A DNA stretch of 64,000 nucleotides from an uncultured Stenotrophomonas sp. (GTDB lineage Bacteria > Pseudomonadota > Gammaproteobacteria > Xanthomonadales > Xanthomonadaceae): contig FLTS01000001.1 in NCBI GenBank assembly GCA_900078405.1, positions 2,832,501 to 2,896,500 of the forward strand. The letters run 5' to 3'. Under the pieces are notes generated by a model, which saw nothing but the letters and a program-made list of their open reading frames with translations, ran no database searches and was not told the DNA's origin. Shown piece by piece: positions 39,205-47,052 of this stretch. How positions within the stretch are numbered: the first letter of the stretch is position 1; each line of letters opens with the position of its first letter. The position numbers were made by a program, and so were the translations under genes.

Positions 39205-40017
39205 CTACAGGGGACCATGCATCGGGGTGGGAGTCCCGGCAAACGGCGACGGCCCGTAGAACCGCCGCAGGTGCGCGGCCACCGCCGGCATCTCCCGTTC
39301 CAGCAGGTGCGGCGCGGAGAAGTGGTATTCGCTGGCCACCGCGAAGAATTCCTCCGGCGCCTCGGCGGCATAGGGGTCGATGGCGGTGTCGCGGCCGGCA
39401 TCCACCCGTGTGCAGAAGGCATCGAAGCATTGCTGGAAATCGCGCGCCCATTGCCGCTGCCAGTCGCGCGGCAGCGGCGGGGTGCCGTCCATCGCGCCGT
39501 CGAGCACGTCGATCTTGTGCGCCATCTCGTGCACCGCCACGCAGAAACCGGCCTGCGGGTCGGCGATGTCGGCCTGCACGTCGGCCCATGACAGCAGCAG
39601 CGGGCCGCTGTCCCAGGCTTCGCCGATCAGTTCGTCGTCCCATTCGTGCAGCACGCCGGCGGCATCGGTGTGGCTGCGGCGCACGCGGAAGGCGTCCGGG
39701 TACACCACCAGCTCCGACCAGCCATGCAGGCCTTCGCGGCCGAATTCGAGCAACGGCAGGCAGCACAGCGCGGCCAGCAGCAGGCGCTGCGCATCATCCA
39801 GCTCCAGCCCTGCGACCGGGGTGATGGCCTTGCGCTGCAGGAACAGCAGCACCAGCCCGTGCAGCCGTGCGGTACGTACGTCGTCCAGCGCCCGCAGCCA
39901 CGGGCAATCCCGGCAGACCTGCTGCCAGAGCGCGTCGTCCAGTTGGGCGGGCGTGCGCCGCCAGCGGCGCAGGAACGACTGGATCAGCGGAACATCCCCG
40001 GCAGCAGCCGGTGCCAC
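39205..40017 (-). CDS. mtfA: Zinc-dependent peptidase of the MtfA (M90) family
   Basis: 270 residues. The metalloprotease motif is VAVHEMAHKIDVLDG; a downstream glutamate in PEEFFAVASEYHF completes the site. In E. coli MtfA is a peptidase that also binds the regulator Mlc. The N-terminus overlaps the small exported protein gene upstream by about 34 bases. Confidence 0.88.
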   Translation of the reverse strand: MAPAAAGDVPLIQSFLRRWRRTPAQLDDALWQQVCRDCPWLRALDDVRTARLHGLVLLFLQRKAITPVAGLELDDAQRLLLAALCCLPLLEFGREGLHGWSELVVYPDAFRVRRSHTDAAGVLHEWDDELIGEAWDSGPLLLSWADVQADIADPQAGFCVAVHEMAHKIDVLDGAMDGTPPLPRDWQRQWARDFQQCFDAFCTRVDAGRDTAIDPYAAEAPEEFFAVASEYHFSAPHLLEREMPAVAAHLRRFYGPSPFAGTPTPMHGPL

Positions 40018-40277
40018 TTCGGCGCACGCAGGCGCGGGATCACCTCTTCGTCGCTGCCACCACCGGCCTGTTGCGGCGGCGTGGACGGCACGGCGTGCTT
40101 GGCCGGCGGCGGGGTGTTGGCCAGGTTCACCGATGCGGCAGGTGCCGCCACCCGCTCCACTTCACCGGGCGCGTAGCTGCAGCCGCCGGATGCCGGGATG
40201 TCGAATGCGTCCGCGGCATGCGCGGCTGTGGCCAGAGGAGCCAGCAGCAGGATCAGGCAATGGGCGGTACGGCGCAT
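39984..40277 (-). CDS. Small exported protein of unknown function
   Basis: 97 residues with a clear signal peptide (CLILLLAPLATAAHAADA). The mature part is proline-rich with one cysteine (ASGGCSYAPGEVE). No family was recognised. It overlaps the mtfA start, so the two are probably co-transcribed. Confidence 0.65.
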   Translation of the reverse strand: MRRTAHCLILLLAPLATAAHAADAFDIPASGGCSYAPGEVERVAAPAASVNLANTPPPAKHAVPSTPPQQAGGGSDEEVIPRLRAPKWHRLLPGMFR

Positions 40278-40395
40278 CGTCGTTGTCCGGGAGCGGTCGA
40301 GCTGCCGATTCTAGCCTGCTTTTTCCGCCGACCCGGTAGGGGGCGCCGGCGGCTTCCCGCATAATCTGCCGCTCTGCCGGGAGGAAAAAGTTGCC

Positions 40396-41478
40396 GTGGA
40401 CGACCGCGAGCTGTTGGCCAAACTGGGGGCGGGCGCCCTGTCCGGCGACGCGCTGGCGCGCGAACTGGGCCAGACCCGGGCCGCGATATGGAAGCGGATA
40501 CAGGGCTTGCGCGCGGCCGGGGTGGCGATAGAAGGCCGTGCCGGCGATGGCTACCGGGGCGGCGTAGCCGACACTGAAATGCACCGCGTCTTCAACTGCG
40601 GCATCGGCATGGTGATCGTGGTCGATGCCGCGCTTGAAGACGCGGTGCATTTCAGTGTCGGCTACGCCGCCCTGCTGCTGCAGCCACTGGAACTGCTGGA
40701 CCGCGAATGCATCATGGCGCAGTTGGATCCGGCCGTGGCCGCTGCGCTGGCGGGGCTGGAAATCGGCTGGACGCTGGGCTCGACCAACAGTGAATTGCTG
40801 CGGCGCAGCGCACCTTTGCGCGGCACCGAGGCATTGCTGGCCGAACGCCAGACCGGTGGACGCGGCCGGCGCGGCCGGCAATGGGCCTCGCCGCTGGCCG
40901 CGAACATCTACCTGTCGTTGTCGCGTGCGTTTGCCGGTGGCCTGTCGCGCATGGGCGGGCTGAGCCTGGCCGCGGGGGTGGCGGTGGGCGAGGCGCTGCA
41001 GGCACTGGGCATCGCCGGGGTCGGCCTGAAATGGCCCAACGACCTGCTGGTCGATGGCCGCAAGCTGGGTGGCCTGCTGGTGGAAGGTGGTGGCGAATTC
41101 GCCGGGCCGGCGCGGGCGGTGATCGGGCTGGGCCTGAACGTGCGCATGCCGGCGGCAGTGGCGCCGGCCATCGGGCAGCCGTGGACCGACCTGGACACGC
41201 TGGCCGGCGCGCCGGTGTCGCGCAACACGGTCGTGGCGGTCCTGCTGTCGCACCTGCTGCCGGCACTGGACCAGTTCGAGGACGAGGGGCTGGCGCCGTT
41301 CCTGCCCCGCTACGCCGCGCTGGACGTGCTGGCCGGCCGCCACGTGCGGGTGGAAGAGGGCGGCGTCCTGCACGAAGGTAGTGCCCGCGGCTTGGCCGAG
41401 GACGGCGCGTTGCGGGTATGCATCGAGGGCGCCGAGCGCCATTTCCATGCCGGCGAAGTCAGCGTGAGGGCGCAATGA
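40396..41478 (+). CDS. birA: Biotin operon repressor/biotin-protein ligase with a 37-residue palindrome insertion
   Basis: 360 residues with a GTG start after GAGGAAAAAG. An N-terminal winged helix (ELGQTRAAIWKRIQGLRAAG) precedes the ligase domain: GSTNSELLRR, GGRGRRGRQWASP (biotin-binding loop), GLKWPNDLLVDGRKLGG. Between GDGYR and LLLQPLELLD, where the wing joins the ligase domain, there is an extra segment (GGVADTEMHRVF ... VHFSVGYAA) encoded by a 108-base palindrome at 40561-40668. It keeps the frame, so a full protein can be made. The ligase domain has all expected motifs. It overlaps coaX by four bases. Confidence 0.9.
   Translation: MDDRELLAKLGAGALSGDALARELGQTRAAIWKRIQGLRAAGVAIEGRAGDGYRGGVADTEMHRVFNCGIGMVIVVDAALEDAVHFSVGYAALLLQPLELLDRECIMAQLDPAVAAALAGLEIGWTLGSTNSELLRRSAPLRGTEALLAERQTGGRGRRGRQWASPLAANIYLSLSRAFAGGLSRMGGLSLAAGVAVGEALQALGIAGVGLKWPNDLLVDGRKLGGLLVEGGGEFAGPARAVIGLGLNVRMPAAVAPAIGQPWTDLDTLAGAPVSRNTVVAVLLSHLLPALDQFEDEGLAPFLPRYAALDVLAGRHVRVEEGGVLHEGSARGLAEDGALRVCIEGAERHFHAGEVSVRAQ
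40561..40668. repeat. In-frame palindromic element inside birA
   Basis: Perfect 35-bp arms (40561-40595 and 40634-40668) surround a 38-base centre that is itself partly palindromic (GCGGCATCG / CGATGCCGC). Unlike the other fold-back insertions, its arms do not copy nearby gene sequence. GGCTAC occurs at both ends (40549 and 40660), 111 bases apart, which keeps the frame. Confidence 0.88.
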
Positions 41479-42212
41479 GCGACTGGTTGTTCGATCTGGG
41501 CAATTCCCGTTTCAAGTTCGCGCCGTTGGCCGGGGAGGCTGCCGGCGACGTGCAGGCCTGGGCGCATGGCGCCGAGGCGATGACCACCGCGGCGCTGGAG
41601 GCTCTGCCGCAGGGCGATACCGCCTGGGTGGCCAGCGTCGCCGCGCCGGCGCTGACCGTGACAGTGATGGCGCTGCTGCGCGAACGCTTCGCGCAGGTGC
41701 GCGTGGCCCGCACCCTGCCCGAATGCGCCGGGGTGAAGATCGCCTATGCGCGCCCGGAGAAATTCGGTGTCGACCGCTTCCTCGCCCTGCTGGCCGCCGC
41801 ACGCATGCGCCAGCCGGTGCTGGTGGTCGGCGTCGGCACCGCGCTGACCATCGACCTGATGGATGCCGGCGGCCTGCACCGCGGCGGCCGCATCGGCGCT
41901 TCGCCCACCACCATGCGCGAGGCGCTGCATGCGCGTGCGGTGCAGTTGCCGGCCAGCGGCGGCGACTATGCGGAGTTCGCCAACGACACCGCCGATGCAT
42001 TGGCGTCGGGCTGCGACGGCGCGGCGGTGGCGCTGGTCGAGCGCAGCCTGCGCCTTGGCGCCGCCGAGCTGGGGGTCGAGCCGGTGCTGTGGGTGCATGG
42101 CGGCGGCGCCGCGCCGCTGCTGCCCTTGCTGCCGGGCGCCGAACACCGGCCGGCGCTGGTGCTGGACGGCCTGGCGCGCTGGGCGCTGCACCAAAGCGCC
42201 GCGGGAGGCTAG
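41475..42212 (+). CDS. coaX: Type III pantothenate kinase
   Basis: 245 residues. ASKHA-fold motifs: LFDLGNSRFKFAPL at the start, ARPEKFGVDRFLALLAAA, VVGVGTALTIDLMDAGG and GGRIGASPTTMREALHARA. It phosphorylates pantothenate, the first step of CoA synthesis. The birA-coaX order with an ATGA overlap is common in gammaproteobacteria. Confidence 0.93.
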   Translation: MSDWLFDLGNSRFKFAPLAGEAAGDVQAWAHGAEAMTTAALEALPQGDTAWVASVAAPALTVTVMALLRERFAQVRVARTLPECAGVKIAYARPEKFGVDRFLALLAAARMRQPVLVVGVGTALTIDLMDAGGLHRGGRIGASPTTMREALHARAVQLPASGGDYAEFANDTADALASGCDGAAVALVERSLRLGAAELGVEPVLWVHGGGAAPLLPLLPGAEHRPALVLDGLARWALHQSAAGG

Positions 42213-42221
42213 GATCGGCCC

Positions 42222-42911
42222 ATGCTGAATCGCTTCCTGATCGTCGTGCTGGCCATCCTCAACGTTGGTGTCGCCCTGTGGTGGATGGCGCCGCGCGCGC
42301 CCGAACCGCTGCCGCCCGAGCCGGCCGAAACCGGCGTGGCGAGACTGGAACTGGTGTCGCCGGAGGTGCTTCAGGCCGCCGCCGCTGCTGCCGTGCCCCC
42401 CGCGGCGGAGGCCGCCGATCCACCGGCCGCCGCCGCGGATACCAGCACCGAGCGCTGCCTCAGCCTTGGCCCGTTCACGGACAAGGCGCAGGCACAGGCG
42501 GCGGTGGCGACGCTGGGCGCGGACCTGCTGCGCTCGCACCTGCGCGAAGTGCCGCCGAGGGCGGCCAGCAGCTACCGGGTCATCCTGCCGCCCGCGGCCA
42601 CCCGCGAGGAGGCGCAGGCCACGGCCAAGCGCATCGCCGACGCCGGCTTCGGCGACTACTTCATCATGGGCCAGGGCGAGGAAGCCAACGCCATCGCACT
42701 GGGCCAGTACCGCAGCCGCGAAGGCGCCGAGCGTCGCCAGGCCACGCTGGTCGAGGCCGGTTTCCCGGCACAATTGCGCGCCAGCGGTGGTGAGGAAGCA
42801 TCCAGCTGGTGGCTGGATGCCGCCCATGCCGGCACCGTACCGGCCGCGGCCCTGCAGCGCCGCAGCGGCGCGGCGCGGCAACAAGTGCTGGATTGCGCAC
42901 GGCTGCGCTAG
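42222..42911 (+). CDS. Membrane-anchored SPOR-domain-like protein
   Basis: 229 residues. An N-terminal hydrophobic segment (FLIVVLAILNVGVALWWMAP) and an Ala/Pro-rich linker lead to a SPOR-like domain (ERCLSLGPFTDKAQAQAAVA, YRVILPPAATREEAQATAKR, GQYRSREGAERRQATLVEAG). Such domains bind denuded peptidoglycan. It follows coaX closely and is probably in the same operon. Confidence 0.75.
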   Translation: MLNRFLIVVLAILNVGVALWWMAPRAPEPLPPEPAETGVARLELVSPEVLQAAAAAAVPPAAEAADPPAAAADTSTERCLSLGPFTDKAQAQAAVATLGADLLRSHLREVPPRAASSYRVILPPAATREEAQATAKRIADAGFGDYFIMGQGEEANAIALGQYRSREGAERRQATLVEAGFPAQLRASGGEEASSWWLDAAHAGTVPAAALQRRSGAARQQVLDCARLR

Positions 42912-42977
42912 CTAGAATGCCCGCCGGTCTCCGGCCTGCGGATACCGTCCTGCCTGTCGCGCAGGCATCGCCTCCAT

Positions 42978-43053
42978 GCCGCTTTAGCTCAGTCGGTAGA
43001 GCAACTGTCTTGTAAACAGTAGGTCATCCGTTCGATTCGGATAAGCGGCACCA
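42978..43053 (+). tRNA. tRNA-Thr (anticodon TGT)
   Basis: The acceptor stem GCCGCTT pairs with AAGCGGC. The D-loop region is AGCTCAGTCGGTAGAGC, the anticodon arm CTGTCTTGTAAACAG with TGT at the centre, and the T arm ATCCGTTCGATTCGGAT. CCA is encoded at 43051-43053. The prophage integrase gene follows directly, so the 3' half of this gene is the likely attachment site. Confidence 0.96.
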
Positions 43054-43054
43054 C
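43031..43054. other. Probable prophage attachment site (attL)
   Basis: The T-arm and acceptor end of tRNA-Thr lie at the junction between core genes and the integrase. Tyrosine integrases commonly use this part of tRNA genes. The matching right-hand copy would be outside the window. Confidence 0.6.
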
Positions 43055-43080
43055 CACCCCATTTTCATCGATCCCGTATT

Positions 43081-43158
43081 TGCCCGGATTCGCCCATATC
43101 CACCCGTAAATCAATGGGTTGTCGCTTCGCCATTCCCCGGAAGTGCCCGGATTCGCCC
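43081..43158 (+). repeat. Direct repeats before the integrase, possible arm-type sites
   Basis: TGCCCGGATTCGCCC occurs at 43081-43095 and 43144-43158, with a further CCCGGATTC right after the second. GGCACAC then repeats up to the integrase start. Integrases bind such arm sites beside the core site. Confidence 0.5.
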
Positions 43159-43204
43159 GGATTCAAAAGGCACACGGGCACACGGAAAGGCACACAATGC
43201 GGGC

Positions 43205-44182
43205 ATGGCCTCCATTCGCCCCCAAGGTTCCCGGTACCGCGCTTTCGTCAAAGTCGACGGCAAGCGGGCCACAAAGGTGTTCGACACCAAGCGCGCGGCG
43301 TTGGCATGGGCGCAGGAGCAGGAGGCGCAGTTGTCCGGCGCAGCGCTGCCCGACAAGACGCTGGCTGATGCGCTGGAGAAGTATTCCGAGGAAGTCAGCG
43401 AAAAGAAGCGCGGGCGGCGCTGGGAGCAGGTTCGGATCGCTCGCTTCATCCGCGAGGACAAGATCGTCAAGCGCCGACTGCTTGCGCTGACGGCTGCGGA
43501 CTTCGCTGAGTGGCGGGATTCCAGGCTGAAGCAAGTTGCCCCGGCCAGCGTGGCGCGGGAAATGAACCTGTTGAACGCGGTGCTGGAAGTGGCGCGCCGC
43601 GAGTGGGGGTGGTTGAAGGCCAACCCGCTGAAGGACGTGCGCCAGCCACCCAAGCCGCGTGGTCGGGCGCGACGCATCACCGCCGAGGAAGTGCAGGCGC
43701 TGTGCTTGGGGTTCGGTGTCCATGGCGAGCTGCGCGCCGAGTCATCGCGCAACCGCATCGGGCTGGCGTTCCTGTTCGCGCTAGAAACGGCCATGCGATC
43801 CGGCGAAATCTGCGAACTGCGCTGGCCCGATGTGCACTTTGCCGAGCGGTACGTCACCGTGCGGACAAGCAAGAACGGCGATAGCCGTGAGGTGCCTCTA
43901 TCACCGCGTGCGGTGGAGATTTTGCGGGCGTTGCCGCTGGGTTTCGGGCCGGTGTTCGGACTGACGGCTGGCAAGCGCGATGGCCTGTTCCGAAAGGTGC
44001 GGGACACGGTGCCGGGCATCACCGATCTGCACTTCCATGACAGCCGCGCCGAGGCCATCTGGCGGCTGTCGAAGAAGCTGGACGTGCTGGAACTAGCTCG
44101 GGTTATCGGGCACCGTAACCTCGGCAGCCTGCTGATCTACTACCGCGCAACCGCTTCAGAGCTGGCTAAGCGGCTCGGCTGA
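43205..44182 (+). CDS. int: Prophage tyrosine integrase
   Basis: 325 residues. An N-terminal Arm/SAM-like region (IRPQGSRYRAFVKVDGKRAT) precedes the catalytic domain. Catalytic residues are visible: Arg in LETAMRSGEICELRWPDV, Lys in VRTSKNGDSREVPL, HxxR as FHDSRAEAIWRLSK, the late His in VIGHRNLGSL and the Tyr in LIYYRATA. It catalyses integration and excision. It lies next to tRNA-Thr and converges with an excisionase-like gene. Confidence 0.92.
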   Translation: MASIRPQGSRYRAFVKVDGKRATKVFDTKRAALAWAQEQEAQLSGAALPDKTLADALEKYSEEVSEKKRGRRWEQVRIARFIREDKIVKRRLLALTAADFAEWRDSRLKQVAPASVAREMNLLNAVLEVARREWGWLKANPLKDVRQPPKPRGRARRITAEEVQALCLGFGVHGELRAESSRNRIGLAFLFALETAMRSGEICELRWPDVHFAERYVTVRTSKNGDSREVPLSPRAVEILRALPLGFGPVFGLTAGKRDGLFRKVRDTVPGITDLHFHDSRAEAIWRLSKKLDVLELARVIGHRNLGSLLIYYRATASELAKRLG

Positions 44183-44429
44183 TCTTCGCCTCATCATCTG
44201 CCCAGCGCGCCACGTCCTCGCGCCGCCAGCGCTTTTGAGTGCCCAGCCGCATCGGTCTGGGGAAGCTTTCGCGCACTGCGATGCGCTCCAGGAACCCGCG
44301 CCGATTGATCTTGCCGGCAGGCGTGGTCATGCCGAGCAGGAACGCGCAGGCATCCGCGTTTAGCCATTCGGCATCTCGCGCCATCGCTGCGATGGTCAGG
44401 ACTTCGATTTCTTGCTCAGCCGCGCTCAC
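44166..44429 (-). CDS. Excisionase/AlpA-like small DNA-binding protein
   Basis: 87 residues from a GTG at 44429 with GGAGGT five bases upstream. A winged helix-like pattern is seen: DACAFLLGMTTPAGKINRRG, then SFPRPMRLGTQKRWRREDVA, then RWADDE, typical of HTH_17/excisionase proteins. It overlaps the integrase 3' end by 17 bases. It probably assists excision or regulates early genes. Confidence 0.7.
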   Translation of the reverse strand: MSAAEQEIEVLTIAAMARDAEWLNADACAFLLGMTTPAGKINRRGFLERIAVRESFPRPMRLGTQKRWRREDVARWADDEAKISRAA

Positions 44430-44475
44430 GGCCACCTCCATTGCGGTTTTTGCAGCTTCATCGTGTGTTACGCCG

Positions 44476-44886
44476 CTAATCTGCGGCCGAACGGGTGTTA
44501 GGCCGCAATGCCGCCTGCCTCTCGCGCTCAACATTCACGGCAATCTGCGCGATTCCGAGCGGGTAGTAGGCCCACGCCACAATGCTGTCGCTGTACCAGT
44601 CAAGCACTTCCCCGTCCTCGTCTTTCAGGTCGAACTGGAAGTCGAGAAAATCGGTTTGGTCGCCGGACATGTATTCGTCAAATGCCGGCTCGTCGTCGTA
44701 CTCGTCGCACGGCCCTTGTTGCTTCACGTAGGCCGTCATCACCACCGTGTAGGGTTCAAACGTCCTGCCGCAATCCTCCGAGCGTGAGCCCGCCACCATC
44801 AGCAGCAGCTTCATGTCGAACGGCGGCGGGTTCACGCCAGGGTTAAACCAGCCAGTTTCGGTAGTGCCAATCAGTTGTGAAGCCAT
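44476..44886 (-). CDS. Cassette ORF: acidic hypothetical protein
   Basis: 136 residues from MASQLIG, with AGGAGAG upstream. Acidic throughout (CDEYDDEPAFDEYMSGDQTD, FDLKDEDGEVLDWYSDSIVA). PPPFDMKLLLMVAGS near the start resembles DUF551-type small proteins, but this is not certain. Its stop lies beyond the RYYYAAC core, within the truncated terminal site. It is the last cassette of array 1. Confidence 0.65.
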   Translation of the reverse strand: MASQLIGTTETGWFNPGVNPPPFDMKLLLMVAGSRSEDCGRTFEPYTVVMTAYVKQQGPCDEYDDEPAFDEYMSGDQTDFLDFQFDLKDEDGEVLDWYSDSIVAWAYYPLGIAQIAVNVERERQAALRPNTRSAAD

Positions 44887-44907
44887 GTCGCTCTCCTGTC
44901 GTTTGTT

Positions 44908-44964
44908 GTCTAACAATTCATCCAAGCCGACGCCTACGGCGCGGCTTAATTCAGGCGGTTAGGC
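44908..44964. repeat. attC site 1 of array 1
   Basis: GTCTAAC ... GTTAGGC with hairpin CAAGCCGACGCC / GGCGCGGCTTAA, 57 bases. One extra base (A) breaks the stem on the + strand. Confidence 0.85.
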
Positions 44965-44965
44965 G

Positions 44966-45181
44966 TCAGAAGGGCAGGTCATTGCCGGGACGCAAGTCGG
45001 TGCGCTGGATGTTGTCCACCACCAGCGCGCCAACGCTCTCCATGACAATGAAGGTCTGTCCGGGATTCGCTCGCGCAAGCCTTTCGGCCTCGCGTGTCGC
45101 GCCTTCCTCGGTGTTGTGTTTGCACTGCGGGTTGTAACCCTGCGGATTCCAGACCAGCCAAAAAGGTTCACGGTGCTGCAT
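44966..45181 (-). CDS. Cassette ORF: hypothetical protein
   Basis: 71 residues (MQHREPFWLVWNPQGYNPQC ... DLRPGNDLPF) after GGAGAACGAA. It contains HNTEEGATREAERLARANPG, a pattern seen in many small uncharacterised cassette and phage proteins. The stop is immediately before the attC inverse core. Confidence 0.65.
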   Translation of the reverse strand: MQHREPFWLVWNPQGYNPQCKHNTEEGATREAERLARANPGQTFIVMESVGALVVDNIQRTDLRPGNDLPF

Positions 45182-45208
45182 TTCGTTCTCCGTTTGTTGT
45201 CGCGTGAC

Positions 45209-45268
45209 GCCTAACAAGACGCTCAAGCCGAAGTGGCTTCGCCACTCGGCTTAGCTTCGGTGTTAGGC
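45209..45268. repeat. attC site 2 of array 1
   Basis: GCCTAAC ... GTTAGGC, stem CAAGCCGAAGTGG / CCACTCGGCTTAG, 60 bases. Confidence 0.83.
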
Positions 45269-45622
45269 CGCAGACCGCGCATCGGCGTAGTCGGGGCTGG
45301 TCAAAAACTCACGGAACGTCAGGCCGCAATGCACGTCCGCAATGTGCAGGTACATGCTGTAGATGCGCTTCGGCTTCGGCAGCCTAATCTTGCGATGGCT
45401 GGCAATCGCAGCCGCCCGCCCGGCTTCCGTCGTGCAGTACCAGTCGTAGTGCTCGCACTGCCTGTAGAGCCGCACGGCACCAATGCGTGCCAGTTCGTCA
45501 AGATCGGCATCGCCACGGCTGGCGCAGTAGTGATCGCGGTACGGCTCGGGCGCCCGTTCGTCCGGCTTGTCGATCCCCAGCATGTGCCGGAGCGTTTGGA
45601 GTTGTTCGGTGGTGAGTTCCAT
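45263..45622 (-). CDS. Cassette ORF: hypothetical protein
   Basis: 119 residues (MELTTEQLQTLRHMLGIDKP ... FLTSPDYADARSAA). The stop codon TAA is part of the attC inverse core (GCCTAAC). The middle part (AVRLYRQCEHYDWYCTTEAG) resembles phage-encoded proteins of unknown role. Confidence 0.68.
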   Translation of the reverse strand: MELTTEQLQTLRHMLGIDKPDERAPEPYRDHYCASRGDADLDELARIGAVRLYRQCEHYDWYCTTEAGRAAAIASHRKIRLPKPKRIYSMYLHIADVHCGLTFREFLTSPDYADARSAA

Positions 45623-45638
45623 GTGTCCTCGCTTTGCG

Positions 45639-45726
45639 GCCTAACAATTCGCTCAACCCGACGCCGCTTCGGGTTCCCGGTGAAATCACGCGCTCACGGC
45701 GGCGCGGGTTAGCTCAGCCGTTATAC
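45639..45726. repeat. attC site 3 of array 1
   Basis: GCCTAAC ... GTTATAC, longer (88 bases), stem CAACCCGACGCCG / GGCGCGGGTTAG with an extended loop. Confidence 0.75.
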
Positions 45727-45927
45727 GGCGGTCGGCGGCGTGAAGGTCTTGGCGTGCTGCCGCACCAAATCCTTCAACTCAGCCACCAGCTCATCGGTAA
45801 CGAAAGCCATGCCGGTGTAGGTCGGCCCGAGCGGCGGGACCGTCAACGCATCTTCGCGGCGACGGTTGGCGCGCGCTTCCAAGTTCTCGATCACCTTTTC
45901 GATTTCGCTGATTTCAATGAGCTGCAT
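45721..45927 (-). CDS. Cassette ORF: hypothetical helical protein
   Basis: 68 residues (MQLIEISEIEKVIENLEARA ...). It has GGAGAACCGAA upstream and a stop within the GTTATAC core. It shares one cassette with the next ORF, with which it overlaps slightly. Confidence 0.6.
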   Translation of the reverse strand: MQLIEISEIEKVIENLEARANRRREDALTVPPLGPTYTGMAFVTDELVAELKDLVRQHAKTFTPPTAV

Positions 45928-46096
45928 TTCGGTTCTCCGTTGTGGCCGGCGCACACCGGCCTTTCGCGCACCACTGGCCGGTCTTCTTGTAGTAGTTCGG
46001 CTTGCACTCAAACCAGTGCCAAGTGCCGTTGTCGTCTTTTGCTTTGTATCTAGCCCATGCCGGTGCGTCGGCGTCTCGTGGTGATTTCAGTTGCAT
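45914..46096 (-). CDS. Cassette ORF: small hypothetical protein
   Basis: 60 residues (MQLKSPRDADAPAWARYKAK, then GTWHWFECKPNYYKKTGQWC). It has GGAGCCAACC before the ATG. It is the first of two ORFs in this cassette. Confidence 0.6.
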   Translation of the reverse strand: MQLKSPRDADAPAWARYKAKDDNGTWHWFECKPNYYKKTGQWCAKGRCAPATTENRNAAH

Positions 46097-46117
46097 GGTT
46101 GGCTCCGGTTGGCCGCC

Positions 46118-46177
46118 GTATAACTACTCATTGCAGCCGACGTTGCTTCGCAACGCGGCTAAATTCGGGTGTTAGGT
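46118..46177. repeat. attC site 4 of array 1
   Basis: GTATAAC ... GTTAGGT, stem GCAGCCGACGTTGC / GCAACGCGGCTAA, 60 bases. The duplicated cassette ends inside this site (at 46166). Confidence 0.8.
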
Positions 46178-46419
46178 TGCAGTTCGCGTAGTCGGATCGT
46201 TACCGGCCCTTCGCGCATGTCGCCGCTCATCGTGCCGTCAAGTTCTTTGCGTTCTTTCAGTGTCAAGTTGCGCCACTTCGCAATGTAGTAGTCGCCGCGC
46301 AAAAGGCCAGTGGGGCTCATGGCGCACGAACTGCCGTATGAGATCCCATTGTCTCGACACCATTGCCTTGCGGCTTCCAGCGCCCTGAATGTGCCCTTTT
46401 GGTCAAACACAATTTCCAT
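46159..46419 (-). CDS. Cassette ORF present in both arrays (copy 1)
   Basis: 86 residues (MEIVFDQKGTFRALEAARQW, CRDNGISYGSSCAMSPTGLL, ...). It is identical over 85 residues to the ORF at 62317-62574. The start has GGAGAGCGAA upstream. No function was recognised; an isolated basic/acidic protein with LRGDYYIAKWRNLTLKERKE in the middle. Confidence 0.75.
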   Translation of the reverse strand: MEIVFDQKGTFRALEAARQWCRDNGISYGSSCAMSPTGLLRGDYYIAKWRNLTLKERKELDGTMSGDMREGPVTIRLRELQPNTRI

Positions 46420-46498
46420 TTCGCTCTCCGGGTGGGTTGCCGCCTAACCAGGCGCTCAAGCCGACCCCGCTTCGCGGGTCGGCTTAGCTTCGGTGTTA
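46166..46498 (-). repeat. Duplicated cassette unit, copy 1
   Basis: These 333 bases (ORF plus the attC on its 5' side) match 62238-62570 in reverse orientation without a difference that I could see by reading. Confidence 0.85.
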
Positions 46499-46501
46499 GC
46501 C
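46442..46501. repeat. attC site 5 of array 1
   Basis: GCCTAAC ... GTTAGCC, stem CAAGCCGACCCCGC / GCGGGTCGGCTTAG. The same site occurs in array 2 at 62235-62294. Confidence 0.83.
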
Positions 46502-46502
46502 G

Positions 46503-46679
46503 TCATGGGTTCACGCTTCCGCAAAAAGTGCAGCAGTGACCGTCGATGCACGGCGCGCCGCAGTCACGGCACTCCTTAATCCCTGGGCAGAATGACCTTG
46601 CAAGCCGTCCTGCGGCACGGTCCCATTCGTCGCTGTATCGCTCGTGTGGGTACGTCACTTCTTTTTTCTTATTCTCCAT
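46503..46679 (-). CDS. Cassette ORF: small zinc-ribbon protein
   Basis: 58 residues starting MENKKKEVTYPHERYSDEWD after GGAGGAACAA. The C-terminus has ECRDCGAPC ... HCCTFCGS, four or more cysteines in CxxC pairs, suggesting zinc binding. Confidence 0.65.
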   Translation of the reverse strand: MENKKKEVTYPHERYSDEWDRAAGRLARSFCPGIKECRDCGAPCIDGHCCTFCGSVNP

Positions 46680-46700
46680 TTGTTCCTCCAAGCTGGTGAC

Positions 46701-46758
46701 GGCTAACAATTCGTTCAAGCCGACGCCGTTCCGGCGCGGCTTAATTCAGGTGTTAGCA
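46701..46758. repeat. attC site 6 of array 1
   Basis: GGCTAAC ... GTTAGCA, stem CAAGCCGACGCCG / CGGCGCGGCTTAA, 58 bases. Confidence 0.83.
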
Positions 46759-47033
46759 CTCAATGCAGATTGCAGCTCGGCCAGCGCCTTTTTCGCGCTC
46801 TCGGTCGCAGCCTCAAGTTCTGCGCCATCACTCAGCACAGCTCGTATTGCCGCCGTCTCGCTGCCCGGTGATGTGTCGCAAGACAACATCCACTCCATCG
46901 CTCGTAGTGCTTCGGCTACTTTAAAGAGGTGTGCCGCAAAGGCGCGGTGCGTTGGCGATTCTGCCCGGCTCAAGATCGTGCTCGCTGCGTCCTGCACTCG
47001 GCTATACACATAGTCCAAACTCCCGCCGCTCAT
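46746..47033 (-). CDS. Cassette ORF: hypothetical helical protein (MSGGSLDY type)
   Basis: 95 residues (MSGGSLDYVYSRVQDAASTI ...). The MSGG-start pattern followed by helices is frequent in small cassette and phage proteins of unknown function. Its stop is at the attC core. Confidence 0.68.
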   Translation of the reverse strand: MSGGSLDYVYSRVQDAASTILSRAESPTHRAFAAHLFKVAEALRAMEWMLSCDTSPGSETAAIRAVLSDGAELEAATESAKKALAELQSALSANT

Positions 47034-47052
47034 CTCGTATCCTCGTGTTGAG

